In this document: in pieces, positions 56,023 to 64,000 of the stretch | Layout: each line of letters opens with the position of its first letter | Position numbering within the stretch: position 1 is the first letter of the stretch | DNA from: CAMDMI01 sp044379485 | Lineage (GTDB): Bacteria; Bacteroidota; Bacteroidia; Cytophagales; Flexibacteraceae | Direction: 5' to 3' | NCBI GenBank assembly: GCA_044379485.1 | Contig: JBIPOE010000012.1 | Span: 1-64,000 of the forward strand | Length of the DNA: 64,000 nucleotides | Position numbers and translations under genes: made by a program | The notes under the pieces: model-generated | The model's input: only the letters and a program-made list of their open reading frames with translations | What the model was told of the DNA's origin: nothing | The model's database searches: none

Positions 56023-57288
56023 TCATGTTGATAATTTATTTTTTTGAGTAGAGTCAATCGGTAGATATAAAACTACTAAAACCCATATAAATAAATGCAC
56101 ACCCATTTCTCTATCCATGTAGATTTCAGTCTGAACGCTTAATAGTAGAAATGTGCTCAATAAAAATAATGATATATTTTTTTTTGAAATCGATTCTTTA
56201 AAAAATATACCAAACATAAAGATTAAAACTGAAAGACCCATTAGACCATATTGCATCCAAAATCCTAAGAATAGGTTATGTGATGTTAGATGCTGTTCAC
56301 TTAGATATGGATTGTATTTTTGAACCGAAGAGTCAAGTTTATCTTGAAAGTTTTGTGTGCCTAATCCAAAAATCCATGCATTATTTTCATATAAAATATC
56401 TTTACTAGCTTTCCATAAAATTAATCTTGAATTTATACTATTAGAATAATGTTTTGGAATTGTAGAAAAATCAAATCCGCCCTGGTTAGTTAATTCAAAA
56501 TAAGCTTGAGTTTTAACTATTTTATTAATTATAAATCCAGTGGTGAAAGCAAAAATCGCAAAATATAAAATTATTAGGTTTAAATTATTTCTTATTATAT
56601 ATAAAATATATATTGTAAAGCAAATAAATGAAGATACTAAAAATAATTTTCCCACTATTAAATACTCGAACAGAGTAAAAAATATAAGAGCTGTAATTAG
56701 TAGAATATTAATTTTATTTTTATAAATATATACCAAACTAAAAAAGCAAATTCCTAATAAAAATCCATAGTAAGGTCTAGATGTGATATATCGAATTGAT
56801 AAATGATCAATATCATTTCTTATTGAAGAGTAAATAAGATCTAAACCTTGAGATGAAAAATAAACTACGTTAATTAGTGAGGAGGTAATCAAGCAAGATA
56901 TAATAATAATTTTCCAGAAAGGGGGCCAATAAAAGGAAAACTGATAAAGAATAAAAGGCAAAACGATCATTGGTAATCTTAATACAAAAGAATCCATGGC
57001 CATCCTGGGATTTTCCCACCTCCAAAAATCAAGTAATGGAAGTATGCCTATAAGGCAGAAAATAAATAGAAAAGGCGATACTCCTTTTCCAATTCGTCTT
57101 AAACTTGTTTTGCCTGGAAGAAAAATAAGAAAGGCGCCTATTATTATAAAAATGGAAATTGCAGTAAATCGAATTTTTTGAACTTGGGCAAATGGAATTG
57201 CCAAAGACCAGGCACAAAAACCTAAAAAGGCCAATCGGGAACTAATCTCTTCCCAAGACTTTAATCGAGGTTCTTGAATTCTTTCCAC
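56023..57288 (-). CDS. O-antigen ligase/Wzy-family membrane protein
   Basis: 421 residues with about ten membrane segments. A periplasmic loop near the C-terminus (FGLGTQNFQ... followed by HLTSHNLFLGFWMQYGLMGL) matches the Wzy_C/WaaL domain and its conserved His. Could act as ligase of polymer to lipid A core, or as a polymerase. Its start overlaps the upstream GT4 stop by 28 bases. Confidence 0.8.
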   Translation of the reverse strand: MERIQEPRLKSWEEISSRLAFLGFCAWSLAIPFAQVQKIRFTAISIFIIIGAFLIFLPGKTSLRRIGKGVSPFLFIFCLIGILPLLDFWRWENPRMAMDSFVLRLPMIVLPFILYQFSFYWPPFWKIIIISCLITSSLINVVYFSSQGLDLIYSSIRNDIDHLSIRYITSRPYYGFLLGICFFSLVYIYKNKINILLITALIFFTLFEYLIVGKLFLVSSFICFTIYILYIIRNNLNLIILYFAIFAFTTGFIINKIVKTQAYFELTNQGGFDFSTIPKHYSNSINSRLILWKASKDILYENNAWIFGLGTQNFQDKLDSSVQKYNPYLSEQHLTSHNLFLGFWMQYGLMGLSVLIFMFGIFFKESISKKNISLFLLSTFLLLSVQTEIYMDREMGVHLFIWVLVVLYLPIDSTQKNKLST

Positions 57289-58421
57289 TTAAGAAATATT
57301 GTTTGTACCAATTGTTCCCGGAAAGCATAATTCGAAAACCTCTGTGCGTTCAGGCTAATTTCTTTAGGAAAAAGCTGGGTTTGAATGGTTTCAAATCTAT
57401 TAATTGCCGAAATTAGGCTTTCGGTTGTTTGTTGCCAAAATAACACACCAGTTGTTCCATCTTTTACAATATCAGATGCACCACCTTTTCCAAATGCAAT
57501 CACTGGGGTTCCACATGCTTGAGCTTCCGCTATGGTTATACCAAAATCCTCTTCGGCAGCAAAAACAAAGGCTTTGGCTCTTGAAATTAACTTCAAAAAC
57601 TCTCCTGCATCCGCTTCTTTTCTTAATTCCACATTGGGAAAGTTATACTTTTTAAGCTTTGAGTCATCTGGTCCACTACCTACTATGATCAGCTTTTTAT
57701 CTGGCATCAAACCAAATGCTTCTGCAATTAAGTCCATTTTTTTGTATGGAACTAAGCGGGAGGCAGCAAAAAAATAGTCATCCTTTTCTTCAACATACGT
57801 AAATTTCTGGACATCTACCGGTGGATACACAACTTCAGAAATTCTATTGTAAACGTGAGAAATCCGCTTTGCAATATATTTTGAATTTGCTATAAAGTGA
57901 TGAACTCTTTGGGTACTGATTTGATCCCAGATACGAAGTTTATTTAAAAAAAATTGAGCAATAAATCCTTTAAATCCTGATTTCAGACCTGCCTCTTCCA
58001 GATATTGATGATACAAGTCCCAGGCGTATCTGCATGGGCTATGGCAATAACAAATATGTAATTGCTCCTGATTAATTATAACTCCTTTTGAAACCATGTG
58101 TGAAGAGCTTAAAATTAAATCATAAGCCCTTAGATCATGCCCTTCAACTGCAATTGGAAACCAGGGAAAGTAATTACGAAAATGCTTTTTGGCAAAAGGT
58201 AAATTTTGGATAAAAGTTGTTTTTGGTTTTTTACCTTTTAGAAAAAAATTGTTTGAATCAGGAAGAAAATCAACCAAAGAAAAAACATCCGCATTTGGGA
58301 AGACCTCCAGCATTTGCTCGACCACACGTTCTGAACCAGCAAAATTCACAAACCATTCATGAACAATGGCTACTCTAAGTTTGCCAAGAACTTGTGATTT
58401 TTCTATGGTCTCCGATTTCAA
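57261..58421 (-). CDS. Glycosyltransferase family 4
   Basis: 386-residue GT-B enzyme. VAIVHEWFVNFAGSERVVEQM opens the acceptor domain; VVYPPVDVQKF, FFAASRLVPYKKMDLIAEAF and EDFGITIAEAQACGTPVIAF give the GT4 donor motif. It resembles WbaZ-like mannosyl- or related hexosyltransferases. It overlaps the ligase-like gene by 28 bases; the polymerase-like gene before it ends four bases away. Confidence 0.92.
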   Translation of the reverse strand: MKSETIEKSQVLGKLRVAIVHEWFVNFAGSERVVEQMLEVFPNADVFSLVDFLPDSNNFFLKGKKPKTTFIQNLPFAKKHFRNYFPWFPIAVEGHDLRAYDLILSSSHMVSKGVIINQEQLHICYCHSPCRYAWDLYHQYLEEAGLKSGFKGFIAQFFLNKLRIWDQISTQRVHHFIANSKYIAKRISHVYNRISEVVYPPVDVQKFTYVEEKDDYFFAASRLVPYKKMDLIAEAFGLMPDKKLIIVGSGPDDSKLKKYNFPNVELRKEADAGEFLKLISRAKAFVFAAEEDFGITIAEAQACGTPVIAFGKGGASDIVKDGTTGVLFWQQTTESLISAINRFETIQTQLFPKEISLNAQRFSNYAFREQLVQTIFLKWKEFKNLD

Positions 58422-58425
58422 AATA

Positions 58426-59733
58426 TTAGTGAGTATTGATTTGAGGACTATTTATATTAAAATTTAATTGACCCTTAAACTTGAAGTACAATGCATTTAT
58501 CATACCTATAATAATCCAAAGATAAGGTCTTAAAATGTTTTGACTAAATAGAAGCAATAGAAACTCTATGGTTAAGGCATAAATCAGTGCTTCAAGGATT
58601 ACCGATTCTCTTATAAAACCATTCGATTTTAGAAGGCCTGAAAGTTTGATACTGGACCTGTAAAACAAAAACAACCAGGATCCAAAAAACAAAAATCCAA
58701 ATATTCCGCTTGCAGCCAATACCTCAACAAAGATGTTAAGTCCTTCAAATTCCTTTACTTTTTTTGAATCTGAAGTGTTACTCCCATAATACCTGGCTAT
58801 GGCTGGTGCAATTCCACCTAATGAATACCCATAAACAGGGCTTAATTCAAAAACCTTCCAAACATCTGTCATTTGTTTTAATCTGGTTTCTGTAGAATGT
58901 CCTGCCGTGTTGCCAATTCCTGTGCCAGCCAGGTATCGTTCTTTTAGTTCACTATTATTAAGAACGTAGATAATAATACCAAAAATGGTAACTAAAATAG
59001 AAAAAGAAATTAATAGGTTGACTTTAGAAATTCGCAGGGTGAAACTTGAAGCAATTAGTAGTCTGAAAAAATCATATACTAATATTGCGACCATGAATAA
59101 AATTCCCATTCTACTTGTACTTAGAACTATAGCCATTACCAGTGAAATCAGAATTGTGGTTTGAAATTTTTTCGTAAAAAAATATACTTTCTTTTTGTGG
59201 CAGAAATATAAAAAGGCAAAACCTATCATTAGGTAAGTGGCATAATAGCTGGGCTCATAGGAAAGTCCATTTATTCTTGGAATTACGCTGGCTCTCCACC
59301 ACATGGTTATTAGTACATAAATTCCGCATAGGCTTAGAAAAAATTGTATAAAGCCAACCCAAGCCATTGCATAAAAACTTAGAATATAGTACTTAATTAT
59401 TTTTTCAGCTGATACTAAGTTTGAAAATTTATATATTGAATAACAGGTAATTATATTAAATATCATCCATAAAATATACCCTATATTTCTATTCAAAAAA
59501 TGGGTATGAAAAACGAAAAATATGGGAAATAAAAACCAAGTAAAAATAATTATAAATCCGATAAATTTAAATCTGAAAGTATCTTTGAATACCAAAAAGT
59601 ACAATAAAGTAAACATCATTGATGCTAAATAGCAAGTTCTTATGTTGAATCCTCCTACATTAATATTAAAGAAAATATCAAATGAACTCGAAAGAAAAAT
59701 GATAAAAATAAGATAGGTGAGAATTCTTTTCAT
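58426..59733 (-). CDS. Wzy/WaaL-like polysaccharide polymerase, third such protein
   Basis: 435 residues with about ten membrane segments and a periplasmic loop including GIGNTAGHSTETRLKQMTDVW before the C-terminal helices, a pattern seen in O-antigen polymerases/ligases. It is very rich in Phe and Ile and AT-rich. Shares an ATGA overlap with the flippase (59730-59733). Confidence 0.72.
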   Translation of the reverse strand: MKRILTYLIFIIFLSSSFDIFFNINVGGFNIRTCYLASMMFTLLYFLVFKDTFRFKFIGFIIIFTWFLFPIFFVFHTHFLNRNIGYILWMIFNIITCYSIYKFSNLVSAEKIIKYYILSFYAMAWVGFIQFFLSLCGIYVLITMWWRASVIPRINGLSYEPSYYATYLMIGFAFLYFCHKKKVYFFTKKFQTTILISLVMAIVLSTSRMGILFMVAILVYDFFRLLIASSFTLRISKVNLLISFSILVTIFGIIIYVLNNSELKERYLAGTGIGNTAGHSTETRLKQMTDVWKVFELSPVYGYSLGGIAPAIARYYGSNTSDSKKVKEFEGLNIFVEVLAASGIFGFLFFGSWLFLFYRSSIKLSGLLKSNGFIRESVILEALIYALTIEFLLLLFSQNILRPYLWIIIGMINALYFKFKGQLNFNINSPQINTH

Positions 59734-60944
59734 TTTCTGAAAATTATGAATAAAAATGAAAGGATATAAATAGTACCTCTGGAAAAAACTGTTGAAAAAG
59801 AAATCAATTCGAGACTTTGAAATCTAGCACCTAAAGAACAGATAAGTATATGGAAGGCCAAAACTGTTAAACTTAAATAGAAAATTTTAATTCCTCCTCC
59901 TAAAGAAATAACTCCATAAATCGCCGGACTAAAACATAAAAATGGAATTAAACCCAGCATTAAAATTACAAAAGAAGGAAACGTAGACTCGTATTTTTCT
60001 CCGCTTATCAATACAAATAGGTCTTTGGAAAAAGGCAAAACCAGCATGCAAATCAATGAAATAAGAACTGTAATTTTTAACCATTTCTTAAACCTGGTTT
60101 TACTTTGAGAAAAGGGGTCTTTTGTAAAACTATTTATAAATGGGATATGAGAGGTAACTACAATCAAATCAGCCATTGAATAATAACGAAAGGGGACCGA
60201 AAAATTTGCTATTTGGTCCATATCAAAATACCTTGAAACAAAATAAAAACTAATATGGTCATAAGTTCCCCTAATGAAAAAGAACAAAATTAGCATCCAT
60301 GCTGATTTCCAGAACCAGGAAAATTGAGCCAGTCTTAGCTTAAATCCACCTAATTTAAAAAGGTTTAAAAAGGAGGAAATATCGACAAAAAGTGCTGTTA
60401 AAATGGAAGCAAAAAATGAAACGGCAGCTGTCCAAAAATTTAGATTTCCAGTGAAATAAAGGATGCAAAGTATTAATAATAAGGCAATTGGTCGGACTAT
60501 ACTAATTAGGTTGTAGCCACGATATGACTCCTTAGTTTGTTGCTGAGAAAGCATTATGTTTTGAAATGTCATCACTATCGCAGCCATTAACCCAATTAAA
60601 ATTGACGGATAGAACTGAACCTTTCGAAATAAGGCAAAGGATAAATCTGGTCCACTGAATATAGCAATTAGTAATAAACTGGAAAGTAAAGCCATTTGAA
60701 ACCAATTTAATGCAGAAAAAAAGCGGTTGTAATTTTGTATTTTTTTTAGATTAGCAATAGGAACTGCCGCTAAAAGAAATGGTGTAAAAAGCAATCCTGA
60801 AACCATGGATTGAATATATAAAAAGTTGCTTAAAAGAGCGAAGTCGTTCTTAGTTAATACTTTAATAAGGAAAATATTTGAAACTCCGAGAATAACCTTT
60901 GACGTTACTCCTCCAAAAAGAAGATTTCTAAGGTTTTTCCACAT
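59730..60944 (-). CDS. Polysaccharide flippase (Wzx-like, MOP superfamily)
   Basis: 404 residues with about 11-12 membrane segments and a start MWKNLRNLLFGGVTSKVILG. Related to the PST/Wzx branch of MOP exporters that flip undecaprenyl-linked repeat units. First gene of the locus; its stop overlaps the start of the polymerase-like gene. Confidence 0.85.
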   Translation of the reverse strand: MWKNLRNLLFGGVTSKVILGVSNIFLIKVLTKNDFALLSNFLYIQSMVSGLLFTPFLLAAVPIANLKKIQNYNRFFSALNWFQMALLSSLLLIAIFSGPDLSFALFRKVQFYPSILIGLMAAIVMTFQNIMLSQQQTKESYRGYNLISIVRPIALLLILCILYFTGNLNFWTAAVSFFASILTALFVDISSFLNLFKLGGFKLRLAQFSWFWKSAWMLILFFFIRGTYDHISFYFVSRYFDMDQIANFSVPFRYYSMADLIVVTSHIPFINSFTKDPFSQSKTRFKKWLKITVLISLICMLVLPFSKDLFVLISGEKYESTFPSFVILMLGLIPFLCFSPAIYGVISLGGGIKIFYLSLTVLAFHILICSLGARFQSLELISFSTVFSRGTIYILSFLFIIFRK

Positions 60945-60947
60945 CTT

Positions 60948-61181
60948 TTAAGGAACCAAAAAACTTAGAGTTTTTGGTTTATTCCAATTTGATTTCAATG
61001 ATGCAAAAAGCAAAAATGAATTTTTCAAAAAATGCTCAAAATATTTAGGTAGAATCGAATACAAGTATTTGTAAATAAAGACATTACTAAAGATCAATTT
61101 CTGAAGATCTAAAGTAAGAAAAACAAAATATTCAATCGCACTTCTCGTTTCAGGATTTATGTTCTTACCAGACTTTTGCAA
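60948..61181 (-). CDS. Uncertain small open frame upstream of the flippase
   Basis: 77 codons from a TTG, ending three bases before the flippase start. The same frame stays open 70 bases further upstream without a start codon. The product is rich in Phe, Leu and Tyr with no recognised domain. It could be the remnant of a larger glycan gene, or simply a leader sequence that is not translated. Confidence 0.25.
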   Translation of the reverse strand: MQKSGKNINPETRSAIEYFVFLTLDLQKLIFSNVFIYKYLYSILPKYFEHFLKNSFLLFASLKSNWNKPKTLSFLVP

Positions 61182-61299
61182 AAAAATATACGATCTAAAT
61201 TGATTTGCAAAAGAACATAATTTTAAGGAGGCAATTAGAATTAAATAAGTCCGGAATTCTATTGTAACCTGGCTTCATAAATACACAAGAGTTTCGAAC
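61182..61299. other. Spacer between the M1 peptidase and the polysaccharide locus
   Basis: Short AT-rich gap. No terminator hairpin or promoter matching the Bacteroidota consensus was identified with confidence. Confidence 0.4.
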
Positions 61300-64000
61300 T
61301 TAATCCCAATCGATCAATTTAGCATTGTCATCCATAAAAATGTCGGTCAAAGTATGCAAAGGATCGATCCCAACATATTTTGGTTTTTTGGCGGAAGTCC
61401 AGACAATCTCTTGGTTATTAACTAACTTCAGCTTTTCCATTCGTAAAACATCAGTTTTTACTTTTGGCGTTTCCTCATTTAAAAGGGCTAAATAGAATTG
61501 TTCTGTAATTGGAGCCTTCTTTTCATTTCCACCCAAACTATCTACATAATATTTATCCAATTCAACTTTAAAACGAATCTCAAATTGCCCATTTGCCAAC
61601 TTTTTGCCTTTTGCTTGTACGATTTTATTTTTGTAAAGGGTTATTCGTTTCCACTGATCGTCAACCAATGTTTGCTGACCAGGAGCTAAAAAAGGAATCA
61701 TTGTCGAATAGAAGTCATGCGTAGAAGGATAGGGCCTTTCTTTAAATTGGTATTTTTTCACAAACGTCCCTAAAAACTCATTCATTTTACTTTCTCCCAG
61801 TAAATCCATAACGGAAAACATGGCTAGCGAACCTTTATTGTAATACGCATAGGACTGCATTTCAATATCTAGAAGTGGGTTTTCCTTTTTCTTTTCAACA
61901 CTTCTTCCAGATAAATAATCCCGGAGTTCTTTCCTTAAAAACCTACCCATGAGTTCCTGTCCATAACGCTTTTTCATTACCATTAGTGCAGAATACTCGG
62001 CCATTGTTTCACTTAAAAACTGACCACCTCTAACTGCCGCTGGCATAATTTGATGTCCCCACCATTGATGTGCCATTTCGTGGGCAGTCACAAAATACAC
62101 ATAATCAATGGCTTCTTTTTCCTCTAAATTGGCAATAAATCCAATTCCTTCACTGTATGGAATGGTATTGTCAAAGGATTGGGCAAAACTGCTATACCTT
62201 GGAAACTCAAGGATTCGAACTTGCTTGTGTTGATAAGGACTGAAGTTTTTTGAATAATAATCCAGAGAATGCCGAACAGCTTCAGCCATTTTTTTTACAT
62301 TGAAGTCATGTGTAGGATGGTGATAGATCGTTATATCAACATCGTTCCACTTTTCCTTATAGGCAGCATATCTTGCAGAAATGATGGCATAAAAATTACT
62401 GATTGGCCTATCCATTTTATAGTGAAAATATCGCCTACCATTTTCATTCCATTCTTTTACAAGGTAGCCCGGTGCAATTGCAATTTGGTCTGGAGAAGTT
62501 GAAAGTATAGCTTCAAACCTCATGCTGTGGTTTAAGTCATCAAATAAACTTTGGTTTAAGGCGCTTGAGTCTAATTGACTTTTCATTGGTGGCACTTCCT
62601 TAAGGCCATTTTCTTTTCTTTTATCCTCATCTCTAATGGTATAGCCACTGTTAAATCCCATACTTGGCCAGAATCCGTTGTTGAAAAATGTTCCGTTGCC
62701 AATTACAGGACTTTCATTATCCAATCCTGTGTAGGCAAATTTCATTTCAAAATCAGCCTCAAATGAATCGCCCGGGGCCAGTGGTTTGTTTAATTTATAG
62801 GCTTTTATTCCTTTTTTCTTATCCTCGTAAACTATCTTTGAAGATACCGAAAGATTAAACTTAACCAATTCACCTTCAGGGTTAAAGTTGTACCAAAGTG
62901 TGTCAATTTTTTCTTTATGGGCATTAAAATAACCCATTTTGGCAGTGAGTTTAAGATCTCCATTTTCAGGAAACATATCTGCTCCAATTTTAATGGACGC
63001 CAAAGAAGGATGCCTGGATTCCTGGAGGTAGCTAAACTTCTTTTCGTATTCCAGATTTACCTTTTCCCTTACATTGCTGTTTACATATCCATCTTTTTCA
63101 ACTGTCTGATAGGTAATGTTATAGCCAGTTATCAGCATGGCCAGAAAAGGGATTCCTACTGATAATTTTGCCCAAACGGAATCATAAAGTCTGTTTTTGA
63201 AATTTTTGATTCTAGCCTTTATTGTTGATTCTGAGCCTCTTACCAAAAACAAATAACTAACCGATAGCAAAAAGGCTGCAACAAATGCCCAATGGAGCAA
63301 ATAAGTTTGAAAAACCTTTACGTAGTCTCCAAAACCATTCATATCTGAGTAGGTGTAGCTTAGATTACTGCCATAGCGGAATAATGGATGTTCAATATGT
63401 AAATAGCTTAAACCAATAGTAGAAATATAATAGCCCAAAAGTGCTACATTTCCAGTATATTTGTTGTTAACGATATTTTGAATGCAAAAAGCCAGAGAAG
63501 CAATTAACCAAAGTCTTGGTAGCTCAAACAGAAAAAGCGTTTTTAGATATAGTCCAATTTCGAAATTGTAAAAACCCTTTATGGCTTGAATTGGAATACA
63601 AACAAGTGGCACCAACGCCAATAGAAAAACAGGAACTAATAATAAAGAAGCATACTTTGACCAAAATATAACCGAGTTTGGAATCGGAAATGCATCGTAA
63701 ATTCCTTCCATTTTTGCCTGCCGCTCACGCCAAACGATTTCCCCTGCAAGGAAAACTATGAGTACCATGCTGAGAATGTTAAACAAGGAAGAAGTTGTGG
63801 ATTCAAGCATTATTCCGGTAACAGGATAAATACCAGTCTCATACGTTTGATTTGCATACCAGGCATCCATGCCCATGTACAAAGCAATGGCAAAAAGGAA
63901 AGCTATAAAGAACAGGTTCCTAAGGTTTTGGCTAAATTCAAGTTTCCAAAGTGTGAAAAAAGTTTTAAGTCCGGAATAATCAAGACTATAGTTTGTTTTG
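61300..64000 (-). CDS. ABC permease/M1 aminopeptidase fusion (5' end outside the window)
   Basis: The frame is open through the right edge (KTNYSLDYSGLKTFFTLWKLEF... precedes the first in-window start), so the gene is partial at its N-terminus. The visible N-terminal part is an ABC-2-type permease with several membrane segments; the C-terminal half is a gluzincin peptidase with HEMAHQWWGHQ zinc site and an Glu in ETMAEYSAL about 20 residues on. The family usually is about 1200 residues, so roughly 300 residues lie beyond. It may process and translocate peptides; the cognate ATPase is not in view. Confidence 0.9.
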   Translation of the reverse strand, partial: KTNYSLDYSGLKTFFTLWKLEFSQNLRNLFFIAFLFAIALYMGMDAWYANQTYETGIYPVTGIMLESTTSSLFNILSMVLIVFLAGEIVWRERQAKMEGIYDAFPIPNSVIFWSKYASLLLVPVFLLALVPLVCIPIQAIKGFYNFEIGLYLKTLFLFELPRLWLIASLAFCIQNIVNNKYTGNVALLGYYISTIGLSYLHIEHPLFRYGSNLSYTYSDMNGFGDYVKVFQTYLLHWAFVAAFLLSVSYLFLVRGSESTIKARIKNFKNRLYDSVWAKLSVGIPFLAMLITGYNITYQTVEKDGYVNSNVREKVNLEYEKKFSYLQESRHPSLASIKIGADMFPENGDLKLTAKMGYFNAHKEKIDTLWYNFNPEGELVKFNLSVSSKIVYEDKKKGIKAYKLNKPLAPGDSFEADFEMKFAYTGLDNESPVIGNGTFFNNGFWPSMGFNSGYTIRDEDKRKENGLKEVPPMKSQLDSSALNQSLFDDLNHSMRFEAILSTSPDQIAIAPGYLVKEWNENGRRYFHYKMDRPISNFYAIISARYAAYKEKWNDVDITIYHHPTHDFNVKKMAEAVRHSLDYYSKNFSPYQHKQVRILEFPRYSSFAQSFDNTIPYSEGIGFIANLEEKEAIDYVYFVTAHEMAHQWWGHQIMPAAVRGGQFLSETMAEYSALMVMKKRYGQELMGRFLRKELRDYLSGRSVEKKKENPLLDIEMQSYAYYNKGSLAMFSVMDLLGESKMNEFLGTFVKKYQFKERPYPSTHDFYSTMIPFLAPGQQTLVDDQWKRITLYKNKIVQAKGKKLANGQFEIRFKVELDKYYVDSLGGNEKKAPITEQFYLALLNEETPKVKTDVLRMEKLKLVNNQEIVWTSAKKPKYVGIDPLHTLTDIFMDDNAKLIDWD

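Noticed and set aside
1..64000. Defence island, prophage, integrase or toxin-antitoxin pair
   Set aside because: No phage structural genes, integrases, restriction-modification genes or toxin-antitoxin genes were recognised on either strand; only the Rpn-like protein has a possible defence connection.

Overview
The window comes from the chromosome of a low-GC Bacteroidota bacterium. Evidence includes several secreted proteins with type IX secretion system (T9SS) C-terminal sorting domains of both the A and B types, two TonB-dependent receptors with N-terminal carboxypeptidase-regulatory-like domains, a PorV/PorQ-family protein, a BT_3928-type DoxX protein, and a TTTG-N20-TAnnTTTG promoter of the Bacteroidota sigma type. 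The lineage cannot be resolved further from the sequence alone. There is no prophage, CRISPR array, restriction system or recognisable defence island.

Layout. 1-441: broken ISL3-like transposase. 714-13675: T9SS-exported subtilase, Rpn/PDDEXK nuclease-like protein, an orphan CoA-transferase alpha subunit, a DoxX-like membrane protein, two Gfo/Idh/MocA oxidoreductases, a glutamine amidotransferase, a FucP-type sugar transporter, a CAP-domain protein and a GT4 glycosyltransferase. 13837-22850: large TPR protein, purA, a long inverted-repeat element, a possible small RNA, a tRNA-Cys/tRNA-Gly unit, a third Gfo/Idh/MocA enzyme and mutS2. 23095-32763: a second long inverted-repeat element, a degenerate receiver protein with a membrane tail, a surface lipoprotein and TonB receptor that each carry a Pho-box-like repeat, two dead copies of a REP-associated (RAYT-type) transposase flanking a T9SS type B protein, and yidD. 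32839-38663: lutB, 3-hydroxyanthranilate dioxygenase, a glutathione peroxidase with a T9SS-like tail, decayed trpE and trpG, bcp and a 2-hydroxyacid dehydrogenase. 38699-48410: a promoter, then TonB receptor, 1535-residue secreted protein and PorV-like protein, closed by a terminator. 48429-52717: greA, HIT protein, proC, TlpA-like lipoprotein and histidine kinase. 52775-60944: cobalamin adenosyltransferase and a minus-strand surface-polysaccharide locus with a flippase, three Wzy/WaaL-like membrane proteins, two glycosyltransferases and a WcaF-like acetyltransferase. 61300-64000: ABC permease/M1 aminopeptidase fusion running off the right edge.

Main biological themes. (1) Surface export: several T9SS cargoes, plus a three-gene unit that pairs a very large cargo with its own PorV-like protein and TonB receptor. 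(2) A likely phosphate-responsive lipoprotein/TonB receptor pair, suggested by CTTAACA repeats spaced 11 bp. (3) Genome decay: trpE has lost about 300 codons, trpG has lost conserved N-terminal residues and its last codons are out of frame, and three transposase genes are broken. (4) Two intergenic elements with a similar core but unrelated, self-complementary arms, which look like a structured-element family.
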